A stretch of 64,000 bases of DNA from Desulfobacterales bacterium (GTDB lineage: Bacteria > Desulfobacterota > Desulfobacteria > Desulfobacterales > JANQIE01): NCBI GenBank assembly GCA_028282295.1, contig JANQIE010000021.1:1-64000 (forward strand), given 5' to 3'. A program made the translations under genes and the position numbers. The stretch's first letter is position 1; each line of letters starts with the position of its first letter. Below are positions 17,794 to 27,154 of this stretch, one piece after another. A model generated the notes under the pieces. The model was not told where the DNA came from. It ran no database searches and saw only the letters and a list, made by a program, of their open reading frames with translations.

Positions 17794-18786
17794 ATGACTG
17801 TAACGATCAAAGACATAGCCAAGAAAGCCAACGTTTCATATGCCACCGTATCACGGGCGCTTAATGCCAAATACGGTGTTCGTGATGAAACACGGGACAA
17901 AATTGTCGCTGTAGCGCAGGCTATGGGGTATACGCCCAATGGCATCGCCAGGGGGCTGGTCAAAAAACAAACCTACTCCATTGGTTTGGTCATTCCGGAT
18001 ATCACTAATCCCTTTTTTCCAGCCGTTGCCCGCGGCGTCGAGGACCATGCCAAACAGTTCGGATACAGTGTCTTTTTGTGCAACACCAATTATGAAAAAT
18101 CACGTGAAGACCATCATATTTCATTGTTGGCCGAAAAACGTGTTGATGGGATCATCCTGGCGCCCATTTTGAATGAGCCCCAGGATGATGCCCTAGGAAC
18201 TGAAAGTAATGTTCCGGTTATTTATGTCACCAAACGTCCTGCTTCGGAAACCCAAAGTTTTGTGGTGATGGATGATGAGCGCGGCGGTTTCCTGGCCACC
18301 AAATACCTTATTGAACAAGGATATAAAACCATCGGTTACATTGGTCCGAGTAAAACCGGGCACGATGCTGGCGAACGTTTGGCCGGGTGTGAGGCCGCCT
18401 TTGACAAGTTCGGGCTGACCATCCAGCCGCGATTCTTTCGCGCGGGTGATTTCAAGCGTGAAACCGGCTACGACACGATTATCGGAATGATCGAGGAAGG
18501 GGACTATCCGCGAGCGATTTTTGCCGGAAATGACCTGTTGGCCATAGGGATCATCCAAGGGATCAAGGAAAAGGGGTTGTCGGTCCCTGATGATATTGCT
18601 GTGGTCGGATTTGACGATATCCCGTTTGCCGCTTTTCCGGAAGTACGGTTGACGACTATTCGGCAGCCTAAATACGAGATGGGGAAGATGGCGGCGGATA
18701 TGTTGATAGAAAAAATCGAAGGTCGGACTCAACAGCCGCGCCGCGTGATTCTTGAGCCGGAGTTGATCGTGCGCTCGAGCGGATGA
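17794..18786 (+). CDS. LacI-family transcriptional regulator of the inositol operon
   Basis: About 330 residues. The N-terminal helix-turn-helix is TIKDIAKKANVSYATVSRAL, with a hinge helix near residue 55 (NGIARGLVKK). The periplasmic-binding-like effector domain follows (IGLVIPDITNPFF, then GFDDIPFAAFPEVRLTTIRQP). It probably represses its own gene and the operon downstream through the shared operator, released by an inositol-derived ligand. The ligand is inference from the neighbours. The ATG at 17794 is used; a GTG at 17785 adds three residues. Confidence 0.9.
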   Translation: MTVTIKDIAKKANVSYATVSRALNAKYGVRDETRDKIVAVAQAMGYTPNGIARGLVKKQTYSIGLVIPDITNPFFPAVARGVEDHAKQFGYSVFLCNTNYEKSREDHHISLLAEKRVDGIILAPILNEPQDDALGTESNVPVIYVTKRPASETQSFVVMDDERGGFLATKYLIEQGYKTIGYIGPSKTGHDAGERLAGCEAAFDKFGLTIQPRFFRAGDFKRETGYDTIIGMIEEGDYPRAIFAGNDLLAIGIIQGIKEKGLSVPDDIAVVGFDDIPFAAFPEVRLTTIRQPKYEMGKMAADMLIEKIEGRTQQPRRVILEPELIVRSSG

Positions 18787-18846
18787 ACGTTAATAGACAC
18801 TTTTTTTTACCGGCAACGGAACGGTCGTTGTCTTTTCGAATCATAA

Positions 18847-18861
18847 TTGCAAACGTTTACT
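18847..18861. promoter_or_regulatory. LacI-type operator ahead of iolM
   Basis: TTGCAAACGTTTACT is identical to the operator in the regulator's own promoter. It lies 16 bases upstream of the iolM start codon and just before the ribosome binding site. A possible -10 (CATAAT, 18842-18847) abuts it; no convincing -35 pairs with it. Confidence 0.75.
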
Positions 18862-18877
18862 GAAAAAGGAGTAAGTC

Positions 18878-20068
18878 ATGGAAAAAATGCGAGCAGTCCG
18901 GTTACATGCCAAATGGGATCCCAAAGACGATTTCGTTTTAGGAGCAAAAGATATCGATGGACGGCAGACTTATCTGGGGAGTAAAGTGTGGCGTCATCCT
19001 GAAATGGTTATCGAGGAAGTTCCCGTTCCCAAACCCGGACCTGGCGAAGTACTGATTAAACTTAAGAATTGTGGTATTTGCGGCAGTGACGTACATATGG
19101 CGCAGCCCGACGACGACGGTTACATTTGGTATCCGGGCCTGACCGGGTTCCCCTGTACTTTGGGTCACGAACTTTCCGGTGTTGTGGTTGAGTCCGGCCC
19201 CGGCGCTTTCGATAAAAACACCAATAAACCGTTCAAAGGCGGCGAGTGGGTATGCGCTGAAGAAATGTTGTGGTGCGGTTCCTGCCAACCTTGCGCCGAC
19301 GGGTGGCCTAATCATTGCGAACGTCTGGATGAAATCGGTTTTAACGTAGACGGCGCTTTCACCGATTATATTGTCCTGCCGGACCGTTGTCTGTGGAGCC
19401 TCGAACCGTTGCGAGGCCAGTATGAAGAAGAAGAAGTTTTTAAACTGGGCAGCTTGGTGGAGCCGACCTGTGTGGCCTACAATGCTGTGATTGAACGTGG
19501 TGGCGGAATTCGTCCGGGCGACAACGTTGTTATTTGCGGCGGTGGCCCGGTTGGCTTGGCTGCCTGCTCTATCTTGAAGCGGCAAGGCGCCGCCAAAGTC
19601 ATTCTCTCCGAGCCGGAAGCCGGTCGTGCTGAATTGGGTAAAAAACTGGGCGCCGACATTGTAATCAATCCGATGCAAGACAATTTTGCGGAAAAAGTAC
19701 TTGAGGTGACCAACGGCATGGGTGCCGCCCTGTACCTGGAAGCCACCGGTCTGCCCACCATTGTCTACCCAGGAATCGAACAAGCCGTCTGGGAGGGCCG
19801 CACCTTGAACAGCACCATCGTTGTTGTTGCCCGCGCGGACGCCAAGATGCCGGTTACCGGTGAAGTTCTGCAAGTACGGCGCGCCCGTATTGTCGGTGCC
19901 CAAGGTCATTCCGGTCACGGTACTTTCCCGCGTGTAATCGAGGCAATGGCCAGTGGTATGAACATGCTGCCACTGATCACCAAGGAAATCACCCTTGATG
20001 AAGTACCTGAGAACATTGTGATGCTGCGCACTGATCGTAAAGAGTGCAAAATCACCTGCAATATTTAA
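18878..20068 (+). CDS. iolM: Scyllo-inosose 3-dehydrogenase (zinc-type, MDR family)
   Basis: A 396-residue zinc-dependent medium-chain dehydrogenase. Catalytic zinc ligands are in CGICGSDVHM and GHELSG. The structural zinc cysteines are in CGSCQPCADGWPNHC. The nucleotide site is ICGGGPVGLAA. The family includes threonine and sorbitol dehydrogenases. The long N-terminal extension (WDPKDDFVLGAKDIDG) and the neighbours match the Thermotoga maritima enzyme TM0412, which oxidises scyllo-inosose to a diketo-inositol. AAGGAG lies 7 bases before the ATG. It is the first structural gene after the operator. The substrate is inferred from operon content, not from active-site residues. Confidence 0.8.
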   Translation: MEKMRAVRLHAKWDPKDDFVLGAKDIDGRQTYLGSKVWRHPEMVIEEVPVPKPGPGEVLIKLKNCGICGSDVHMAQPDDDGYIWYPGLTGFPCTLGHELSGVVVESGPGAFDKNTNKPFKGGEWVCAEEMLWCGSCQPCADGWPNHCERLDEIGFNVDGAFTDYIVLPDRCLWSLEPLRGQYEEEEVFKLGSLVEPTCVAYNAVIERGGGIRPGDNVVICGGGPVGLAACSILKRQGAAKVILSEPEAGRAELGKKLGADIVINPMQDNFAEKVLEVTNGMGAALYLEATGLPTIVYPGIEQAVWEGRTLNSTIVVVARADAKMPVTGEVLQVRRARIVGAQGHSGHGTFPRVIEAMASGMNMLPLITKEITLDEVPENIVMLRTDRKECKITCNI

Positions 20069-20167
20069 ACATTAATTGTGAAATACACCTGCACTCGGCT
20101 GAAATTGCCGGGTGCAGGCAGATTCTTACTCATCAACTAATCAAATATGGATTTGCAGGTAATCTAA

Positions 20168-20986
20168 ATGACGCACCAATTCTGTTTCCCGCTCTCCTTG
20201 CAAACGGTTCTGCCGGAAGACTATGAGCAAAACAAATCGTTTTGCAATCAAATGGAAGTACTGCAGCGGTATGGGTTTAGTGGGGTCGAGTTGAATATGA
20301 CCAAACCCCTTGCCGTTGATTTGGCGCAGCTTACACAATTCTTAAGCCGTTTTGATTTGAAGCTGACCCAATTCGCTTCAGGTTTGACCGCCAAGACATT
20401 GGGGTTATCTTTATCCAGTGCTGATGAAGCGGTTCGCCGGAATTCGGTCGATTTTTGCCGGTCGATTTTTCAATGGCTGACAGGCAGCGAAGCCGGCGTT
20501 ATTATCGGATTTCTGAAAGGGCCTGCGGTTACCGATATTACATTAGCCGCAACCCAATTTTCCCGTTCGTTAAAAGAACTTGCTCCGGAAGCTGAACGCG
20601 CGGGAGTGTCCGTCTTGATCGAGGCGACCAATCGTTACGAATCGGCCATTGCCAATTCGCTTGAGGGTACCGCAGAGCTTTTGCAAAATTCCGGCGGTGC
20701 AACGATGCGGCTTTTACCGGACACGTTTCACATGAATATTGAGGAAGCCGACGCGAACGCGGCCTTGACACGTTATAAGAGCCTATATCAGTCGGTACAC
20801 ATTTCGGATAACAATCGATTCTACCCAGGGCATGGTGCCATTGATTTCGGCCGGGTTGTTCACCATCTCAAGGGTATTGGCTATGCAGGCGGTCTGGCTA
20901 TTGAAGGGAACCTGAAACATGGTTTTGAAAAAGACCTGGAAATTACGATGCGTTATTTGAGTCCAATTTTATCTGAGAACACCTAA
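20168..20986 (+). CDS. iolO: Sugar epimerase, probable 5-keto-L-gluconate epimerase
   Basis: A 272-residue xylose-isomerase-like TIM barrel. Metal-binding residues are plausible in VLIEATNRYE, LLPDTFHMNIEE, VHISDNNRFYPGHG and LAIEGN (two Glu, one Asp, one His). In the Thermotoga route the epimerase IolO converts 5-keto-L-gluconate to D-tagaturonate, the substrate of the next enzyme here. It lies 99 bases after iolM, and tagaturonate reductase follows. A hydroxypyruvate-isomerase-like or other epimerase activity cannot be excluded by sequence. Confidence 0.75.
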   Translation: MTHQFCFPLSLQTVLPEDYEQNKSFCNQMEVLQRYGFSGVELNMTKPLAVDLAQLTQFLSRFDLKLTQFASGLTAKTLGLSLSSADEAVRRNSVDFCRSIFQWLTGSEAGVIIGFLKGPAVTDITLAATQFSRSLKELAPEAERAGVSVLIEATNRYESAIANSLEGTAELLQNSGGATMRLLPDTFHMNIEEADANAALTRYKSLYQSVHISDNNRFYPGHGAIDFGRVVHHLKGIGYAGGLAIEGNLKHGFEKDLEITMRYLSPILSENT

Positions 20987-21061
20987 GCAAGCCGTCCGGT
21001 CGTCCGTGATGTTGCACCTGCTGCATCCTGATGCGGATACCCAGCAAGAGAGCGAGGGGTC

Positions 21062-22597
21062 ATGAAGCTGAATAAAGCATTACTACAAAGGGATTTTGAG
21101 TTTTCGAAGAATCTACAGGTACCCCCAATTGAAGATTTACCTGAAAAGGTTGTCCAGTTCGGTGAAGGTAATTTTTTACGTGCATTTGTCGATTGGATGA
21201 TCCACCTGGCCAACCAACAAGGGCTGTTCCAAGGCAAAGTCGTGTTGGTGCAACCGATTGCCCAAGGGTTGATTGAGCAGATAAATGCGCAAGACGGTCT
21301 GTACACCCTATTTTTACGGGGAATTCAGGGCGGTAGTGTGGTTGAGCGCAAGGAAATTATTTCAGCGATCAGCCGCGGAATCAATCCTTATACCGAGTGG
21401 GGCGCTTACCTGGCGCTTGCTGATAACCCCGAACTGCAGGTGGTGATTTCCAATACCACCGAAGCAGGCATCGCATATTTACAAGAACCTTTTAACCCGA
21501 CCCGGACACCGGCCTCCTTTCCCGGTAAGTTGACCGCCTTTTTGTATCGACGTTACACGACGTTCAAGGGGGCCGGGGATAAAGGCCTTTTAATACTACC
21601 CTGTGAACTGATTGACAAGAACGGGGAGAAACTGAAGGAAACCATTCTGAACTTGTGTGATGATTGGAATCTGGATGAGGCGTTCAAAAAATGGGTGGTT
21701 TCCCATAATCATTTTTGCAACACCCTGGTTGACCGCATCGTCACCGGTTATCCGCGCAACGAGGTCCACGCCCTGCAGGAGGAATTAGGCTACGAAGACG
21801 GCTTAATGAACACGGGCGAGATTTTTCACCTTTGGGTGATCGAGGGCGATGCAAGTCAACAGCATATCTTGCCCTTGACCGAGTTGGGACTCGACGTCCT
21901 GTGGGTCAAGGATTTAAGACCATATCGTGAACGCAAAGTCCGGGTTCTCAATGGCGCCCACACCATGACCGTCGCGGTGGCGCATTTGTGCGGTATTGAT
22001 ACGGTTAAAGATGCGGTTTCCGATCCCCTGGTTGGCCGTTTCATGCATCAGGGAATATTCCAGGAAATCCTGCCGCACGTGCCATTGGCCGAGGATGAAC
22101 GTAAGGCCTTTGCCGAAACCGTGCTGGAGCGTTTTGCCAATCCGTTCATCGACCACCGCTGGATGGATATTTCCCTGAATTCAATTTCAAAATATAAAAC
22201 CCGGTGCCTGCCGACACTCATTGAGTATTGTCAGGCCAATTCAGCCTCACCGGCGGCGATGTCTTTTGCGTTGGCAGCATTAATTGCGTTTTACCGCGGC
22301 AGCAAGATTGAAAGCGGTACGCTTGTATGCCATCGGGATGCCGGAGATTATAATGTGCGCGACGATGAATCGGTATTGACGTTTTTCCAGGATTTGTGGA
22401 AACAAAACATCGCTACTACCGCCGACACGGATTTTGCTGCTGTGGCAAAAAAGGTGTTGGGACATGAACCATTTTGGGGCCGGGACTTGAATGCTTTGCC
22501 TGGTCTCACCGACACTGTCGCGGAGCAACTGCAGACGATTATTCGTCAGGGTATGCGTGCAAGTTTGACCGCTATGCTGGAAAAAACGGCCGCATGA
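21062..22597 (+). CDS. uxaB: Tagaturonate reductase (altronate oxidoreductase)
   Basis: A 511-residue mannitol-dehydrogenase-family polyol oxidoreductase. The N-terminal Rossmann domain begins VVQFGEGNFLRAFVDWMI, followed by ISNTTEAGIAY. The C-terminal helical domain carries the catalytic stretch RKVRVLNGAHTMTVAVAHL. UxaB members reduce D-tagaturonate to D-altronate with NADH. The immediate neighbour uxaA, which uses altronate, supports UxaB over fructuronate reductase. GAGGGG precedes the ATG. Confidence 0.88.
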   Translation: MKLNKALLQRDFEFSKNLQVPPIEDLPEKVVQFGEGNFLRAFVDWMIHLANQQGLFQGKVVLVQPIAQGLIEQINAQDGLYTLFLRGIQGGSVVERKEIISAISRGINPYTEWGAYLALADNPELQVVISNTTEAGIAYLQEPFNPTRTPASFPGKLTAFLYRRYTTFKGAGDKGLLILPCELIDKNGEKLKETILNLCDDWNLDEAFKKWVVSHNHFCNTLVDRIVTGYPRNEVHALQEELGYEDGLMNTGEIFHLWVIEGDASQQHILPLTELGLDVLWVKDLRPYRERKVRVLNGAHTMTVAVAHLCGIDTVKDAVSDPLVGRFMHQGIFQEILPHVPLAEDERKAFAETVLERFANPFIDHRWMDISLNSISKYKTRCLPTLIEYCQANSASPAAMSFALAALIAFYRGSKIESGTLVCHRDAGDYNVRDDESVLTFFQDLWKQNIATTADTDFAAVAKKVLGHEPFWGRDLNALPGLTDTVAEQLQTIIRQGMRASLTAMLEKTAA

Positions 22598-22645
22598 GTT
22601 TTCTGATCGATGCTATTTGGTTGTTGAACTATTGAGGAGGTCATC

Positions 22646-24145
22646 ATGGCCGATCAAGCATATATTCTAAGAATCGACACTGCCGACAATGTGGCTGTCG
22701 CCCTGAAACCGATTGCTTCCGGCCGGCAAATTGAGCTGGACGGAGACAAATTGACTGCCGTCGAACAGATCCCGGCCGGTCACAAGATTGCGCTTACATC
22801 CATTGATCAGGGTAGCGCGGTTGTCAAATACGGACACTCAATTGGCCTTGCGTCCAGCCCAATCAAACCGGGACAGTGGGTGCACAGTCACAATTTGAAG
22901 ACCGGCCTAAGCGGCCAGGTGCAGTACCGTTATTCTCCGCTGCCGGCAAAACTGGAAAACAAAGCAAATGCGAAAACGTTTCTCGGCTTTCAACGGGCGG
23001 ATGGACGGGTCGGGATTCGCAATGAAATATGGGTTATTCCCACCGTCGGCTGCATCAATCCGGTGGCGGAGGACTTAGGCCGAACGGCCAACGCACAATT
23101 TGCCGATAGGCAGATTGACGGCGTTTACTGTTATCCGCACCCTTATGGTTGTTCTCAATTGGGCGGGGATTTGGAAGCGACACAAAAAATACTAGCCGCT
23201 TTGACCAAACATCCCAATGCCGGTGGCGTGCTTGTCCTGGGGCTGGGATGTGAAAACAACCATTTGGAGGCGTTTCAAAAAATTTTAAGCGATTACGATT
23301 CGGATCGGGTTCGGTTTTTAAACATGCAGGACACCGAGGATGAGATGGCGGATAGTTTGGCCGTTATCGCCGAATTGGTTGACGCCGCCGAAAAACAAAA
23401 GCGCCGCCCCGTGCCTCTTTCCAAATTAGTGTTAGGGCTTAAGTGTGGCGGGTCGGATGGCTATTCGGGGATCACGGCGAATCCTCTGCTGGGTGAAGTG
23501 TCGGACCGTGTCATCGGCTCAGGCGGCACGGCCCTGTTATCCGAGGTACCGGAAATGTTTGGCGCCGAAACCATACTCATGGGGCGGGCGGCAAGCGAAA
23601 CTGTTTTTGATCAGACCGTTAGTTTGATCAATGAATTTAAAGCTTATTTTCAGCGTTACGGCCAGCCGATATATGAGAATCCGTCACCGGGCAACATGGA
23701 CGGCGGTATCACCACGTTGGAGGAAAAATCATTGGGGTGCATCCGCAAGGGGGGGCAAGCAACCGTGACGGCGGTGATAGGATACGGTGAGCGGGTTGAT
23801 GTGACAGGATTAAACCTGCTCAATGGACCGGGTAACGACATGGTGTCCACCACCGCCCTGGCTGCCGCCGGTGCGCAGATGGTATTGTTCACCACCGGTC
23901 GCGGCACCCCTTTGGGTGGACCTGTTCCGACGGTGAAAGTCGCCTCAAATTCTTCGCTGGCCGCCAAAAAGCGGGGCTGGATCGATTTTAACGCTGGCCG
24001 CTTGTTAGAGGGCTGTGCCATGGATGTACTGGCGGATGAATTGCTGGCGCACATAATTGCGATTGCTTCCGGTGAAAAACGGACCCATAACGAAAACAAA
24101 AATTATCGGCAAATTGCCATCTTCAAAGATGGCGTTACGCTATAA
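22646..24145 (+). CDS. uxaA: Altronate dehydratase (UxaA, full-length)
   Basis: A 499-residue enzyme with both UxaA parts in one chain. A short N-terminal SAF-like domain covers about residues 1-95, and the large dehydratase domain the rest. The catalytic region shows RADGRVGIRNEIWVIPTVGC, the GGDLEATQKIL segment, LKCGGSDGYSGITANP and GNMDGGITTLEEKSLG, with conserved cysteines for the iron centre. It dehydrates D-altronate to 2-keto-3-deoxy-D-gluconate. GAGGAGG lies 6 bases before the ATG. Confidence 0.92.
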   Translation: MADQAYILRIDTADNVAVALKPIASGRQIELDGDKLTAVEQIPAGHKIALTSIDQGSAVVKYGHSIGLASSPIKPGQWVHSHNLKTGLSGQVQYRYSPLPAKLENKANAKTFLGFQRADGRVGIRNEIWVIPTVGCINPVAEDLGRTANAQFADRQIDGVYCYPHPYGCSQLGGDLEATQKILAALTKHPNAGGVLVLGLGCENNHLEAFQKILSDYDSDRVRFLNMQDTEDEMADSLAVIAELVDAAEKQKRRPVPLSKLVLGLKCGGSDGYSGITANPLLGEVSDRVIGSGGTALLSEVPEMFGAETILMGRAASETVFDQTVSLINEFKAYFQRYGQPIYENPSPGNMDGGITTLEEKSLGCIRKGGQATVTAVIGYGERVDVTGLNLLNGPGNDMVSTTALAAAGAQMVLFTTGRGTPLGGPVPTVKVASNSSLAAKKRGWIDFNAGRLLEGCAMDVLADELLAHIIAIASGEKRTHNENKNYRQIAIFKDGVTL

Positions 24146-24185
24146 ATATTGAAAAGCAGAATTTATCTGCATTGAAAGGTGAATC

Positions 24186-25202
24186 ATGTCAGAACAAATC
24201 GGCATCGGGATAATCGGAGCAGGACGGATCGGACAGTTACACGCCGATAACCTGGTATGCAGGATTCCCCAGGCAAATGTTACGGCCATCGCGGATGTCT
24301 ATATCGATGCAGCTCATAAGTGCGCCAAACAATGTCATATTCCTAATGTGTTTGATGAACCAAGGCGCCTGATTGAAGATCCTCAAGTCGATGCGGTTTT
24401 GATTTGTTCTTCGACCAATACCCATGCGGAGCTGATCATCGAGGCTGCGCAAGCCGGGAAGCACATTTTTTGTGAAAAACCAATCGATTTCCAGATTAAA
24501 ACGATTGATCGTGCCCTGGAAGCCGTCAAAAAGGCAGGTGTGAAATTGCAAATCGGCTTCAATCGAAGGTTTGATCCCGGTTTCAAACATGCCCGTGATA
24601 CCGTCGCCGCTGGTAAAATAGGTGTTCCGCACATGGTAAGAATCACCAGCCGCGATCCGGAACCACCGCCCATCGAATATGTCAAAGTCTCCGGCGGCCT
24701 TTTCTTGGACATGACGATCCACGATTTTGATATGTGCCGCTATCTATTGGGTGAAGAAATCAGCCGGATTTATGCACAAGGCAGCAGCTTGGTTAATCCT
24801 GAGATCGGCCGGGCCGGTGACATCGATACCGCCATCGTTACCCTGACTTACGAGAGCGGCGCATTTTGCACGATTGACAACAGTCGCCAAGCCGTTTACG
24901 GATATGATCAACGTGTTGAGGTTTTCGGCTCCGAAGGTTGTATCATCATTGGCAATCCCACGCCTTATAACGGCACGCTCTGCACCCAGTCACGCGTTGA
25001 GCAACCATTGCCGTTATACTTTTTTATAGAACGCTACAATGTATCATTTTTAGAAGAGATGCGGCATTTTGTTAAATGCGTGCAAGAAGATACGGTACCT
25101 GCGGTCAGTGGCCGCGATGGAAAGATTCCGGTAATGATGGGCATGGCCGCACGCGAGTCACTGGAAACAGGTCTGCCGGTTTCCATTGCAATTGCCGGTT
25201 AA
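24186..25202 (+). CDS. iolG: Myo-inositol 2-dehydrogenase (first copy)
   Basis: A 338-residue Gfo/Idh/MocA oxidoreductase. The NAD site is IGIIGAGRIGQLHADNL. EKPID carries the conserved lysine. The substrate domain has GFNRRFDPGF and a catalytic D...H pair in LFLDMTIHDFDMCR. In this family that motif with GFNRRFD is common in inositol dehydrogenases. It would oxidise myo-inositol to scyllo-inosose, the first step of the pathway. A second, diverged homologue is at 31101-32117, so one of the two may act on another inositol isomer. Confidence 0.85.
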   Translation: MSEQIGIGIIGAGRIGQLHADNLVCRIPQANVTAIADVYIDAAHKCAKQCHIPNVFDEPRRLIEDPQVDAVLICSSTNTHAELIIEAAQAGKHIFCEKPIDFQIKTIDRALEAVKKAGVKLQIGFNRRFDPGFKHARDTVAAGKIGVPHMVRITSRDPEPPPIEYVKVSGGLFLDMTIHDFDMCRYLLGEEISRIYAQGSSLVNPEIGRAGDIDTAIVTLTYESGAFCTIDNSRQAVYGYDQRVEVFGSEGCIIIGNPTPYNGTLCTQSRVEQPLPLYFFIERYNVSFLEEMRHFVKCVQEDTVPAVSGRDGKIPVMMGMAARESLETGLPVSIAIAG

Positions 25203-25269
25203 TAATTGGCACGAATTGCCGTGCCTTTAGAAAACAACAATTACGACACTGTAAAAAAAGGAGAATGAA

Positions 25270-25899
25270 ATGCATGCAAAACTGGCCCCTGTGATGGATC
25301 TGCGAATTGTGCCGGTGGTTGCGATCCATAATGCTGAAGATGCACCGGCTTTGGCCGACGCTCTGATCCGCGGCGGGTTGCCTTGTGCTGAAATTACCTT
25401 TCGGACGGATGCAGCCGAAGCAGCAATCAAATCAATGGCCGAACGCGGTGATATGACAATCGGCGCAGGAACGGTATTGAAAGTGGAACAGGCCCAAAAA
25501 GCGATTGACGCCGGAGCGACATTTATCGTTGCCCCCGGACTTAATCCCAAAGTCGTCAAATTTTGCCAGGATAACGATGTGCCGATTACCCCGGGTATCG
25601 CCACGCCTACTGACATCGAGACCGCCATGGATCTAGGGCTCGAAATCCTGAAATTTTTTCCGGCCGAAACCTTTGGCGGGCTCAAAACGTTGAAAGCGAT
25701 AAGCGCGCCCTACCAGGCCGTAAAATTTGTCCCCACAGGTGGGTTGAATGCGTCCAATGTGGTTGACTACCTGAAACATCCCAAAGTGGCCGCTTGCGGC
25801 GGCAGTTGGATGGTCAAGTCGTCCTACATCGCCGACGGTGAATTTGATAAGATTACTGAATTGACCCGTGAGGCGGTTCAAATCGTCAAAAGCATATAA
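25270..25899 (+). CDS. eda: KDPG/KHG aldolase
   Basis: A 209-residue class I aldolase of the Eda family. It has a catalytic Glu near AEITFRTDAAEAAI, the GAGTVL motif, and the Schiff-base lysine in EILKFFPAETFGG. KFVPTGGLNASN closes the phosphate site. It cleaves 2-keto-3-deoxy-6-phosphogluconate to pyruvate and glyceraldehyde-3-phosphate, the last step of the route. AAGGAGAATGAA precedes the ATG, and the kinase follows 41 bases later. Confidence 0.92.
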   Translation: MHAKLAPVMDLRIVPVVAIHNAEDAPALADALIRGGLPCAEITFRTDAAEAAIKSMAERGDMTIGAGTVLKVEQAQKAIDAGATFIVAPGLNPKVVKFCQDNDVPITPGIATPTDIETAMDLGLEILKFFPAETFGGLKTLKAISAPYQAVKFVPTGGLNASNVVDYLKHPKVAACGGSWMVKSSYIADGEFDKITELTREAVQIVKSI

Positions 25900-25940
25900 T
25901 TGTAAAGTTGTAACGCAAAGTTTCAAAGGAGGAAAATTCA

Positions 25941-27041
25941 ATGGCTGTACTAGATATCAAACCGAAATCTGAATGCTTGTACGATGAAGTATCTTTGGGG
26001 GAAGTTATGTTGCGCCTTGATCCGGGCGATGGCCGCATGCACACAACCCGTGTATTTCAAGCCTGGGAAGGCGGCGGCGAATATAATGTGGCGCGTGGAT
26101 TGCGTCGTTGCTTCGCACTGCGCACTGCTATCGTTACCGCATTGGCCGACAATGGTATTGGCCGTTTGGTAGAAGATTTGATTTTACAGGGCGGAGTAGA
26201 CGCATCTTTGATTAAATGGGCCCCCTATGACGGTATCGGCCGTTCGGTTCGAAATGGTATGAACTTCACAGAACGCGGCTTTGGTATCCGTGGCGCCGTG
26301 GGTGTGTCGGATCGGGGCAATACTGCCGTTTCACAACTTAAAGCCGGTGATATTGATTGGGAAATGATTTTTGGACAAAGAGGCGCACGTTGGTTTCATA
26401 CCGGCGGAATTTTTGCGGCGTTGTCTGAAACCACCCAGGATGTAGTAGAAGAAGCCATGGCTTGCGCCAAGAAGCATGGGACCATCATTTCATATGACTT
26501 GAACTACCGTCCGAGCTTGTGGAAATACATCGGTGGCAAAGAAAAAGCCCAAGAGGTCAATAGGCGTTTGGCAAAGTATGTGGACGTGATGATTGGAAAC
26601 GAAGAAGATTTTACCGCTTGCCTGGGCTTTGAAGTTGAGGGTGTTGACGAGAATCTATCGTCCTTACCGGTAGAAAACTTCAAGAAAATGATCGCCATGG
26701 CTGTTGACGCCTTCCCTAATTTTAAAATGACCGGCACCACGTTGCGCACAGTGAAAACCGCCGGTGTCAACGACTGGGGCGCCATTTGCTGGGCCGACGG
26801 CGAATTCTATGAAGCCACCATGCGCGAGAATCTGGAGATTTTTGACCGTGTAGGTGGTGGTGACAGTTTCGCTTCCGGGTTGATTTACGGCATGATGACC
26901 ACCGGCGATCCGAAAAAAGCCGTGGAGTATGGTGCGGCACACGGTGCCCTGGCCATGACCACACCTGGTGACACCACCATGGCGCGCTTGGCGGAAGTTG
27001 AAAAAATAGTGGGTGGCGGTAGCGCCCGTGTAGACCGATAG
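25941..27041 (+). CDS. kdgK: 2-keto-3-deoxygluconate kinase (PfkB family)
   Basis: A 366-residue ribokinase-fold sugar kinase. GGGEYNVARGL at about residue 45 is the substrate-side motif. SYDLNYRPSLWK is mid-chain. DRVGGGDSFASGLIYGM near residue 300 carries the catalytic Asp. Position between the KDPG aldolase and the operon end fits phosphorylation of 2-keto-3-deoxygluconate. It is longer than E. coli KdgK (about 310) by an insertion near ENFKKMIAMAVDAFPNFK. AAAGGAGG is well placed. Confidence 0.85.
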   Translation: MAVLDIKPKSECLYDEVSLGEVMLRLDPGDGRMHTTRVFQAWEGGGEYNVARGLRRCFALRTAIVTALADNGIGRLVEDLILQGGVDASLIKWAPYDGIGRSVRNGMNFTERGFGIRGAVGVSDRGNTAVSQLKAGDIDWEMIFGQRGARWFHTGGIFAALSETTQDVVEEAMACAKKHGTIISYDLNYRPSLWKYIGGKEKAQEVNRRLAKYVDVMIGNEEDFTACLGFEVEGVDENLSSLPVENFKKMIAMAVDAFPNFKMTGTTLRTVKTAGVNDWGAICWADGEFYEATMRENLEIFDRVGGGDSFASGLIYGMMTTGDPKKAVEYGAAHGALAMTTPGDTTMARLAEVEKIVGGGSARVDR

Positions 27042-27065
27042 AGGTAAAACGACTACATACTATAC

Positions 27066-27154
27066 AGAACCCATCTCGGATAAAGACTTTTTTTGATAAG
27101 GAACAGCATGGCGAACGAACGTTCGGCGTTGCGAACGAGATGGGTTCTTTTTTT
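27066..27154 (+). terminator. Large-loop terminator-like hairpin after kdgK
   Basis: AGAACCCATCTCG (27066-27078) pairs perfectly with CGAGATGGGTTCT (27136-27148), and seven T residues end it. The roughly 57-base loop contains a further palindromic GAACGAACGTTC. The T tract fits an intrinsic terminator ending the plus-strand inositol operon. A 20-codon frame (ATG at 27108, with AAGGAA upstream) runs through it. Confidence 0.6.

Noticed and set aside
18938-19918. 326-codon minus-strand frame opposite iolM
   Set aside because: A shadow of a GC-biased gene; iolM has full zinc and nucleotide motifs.
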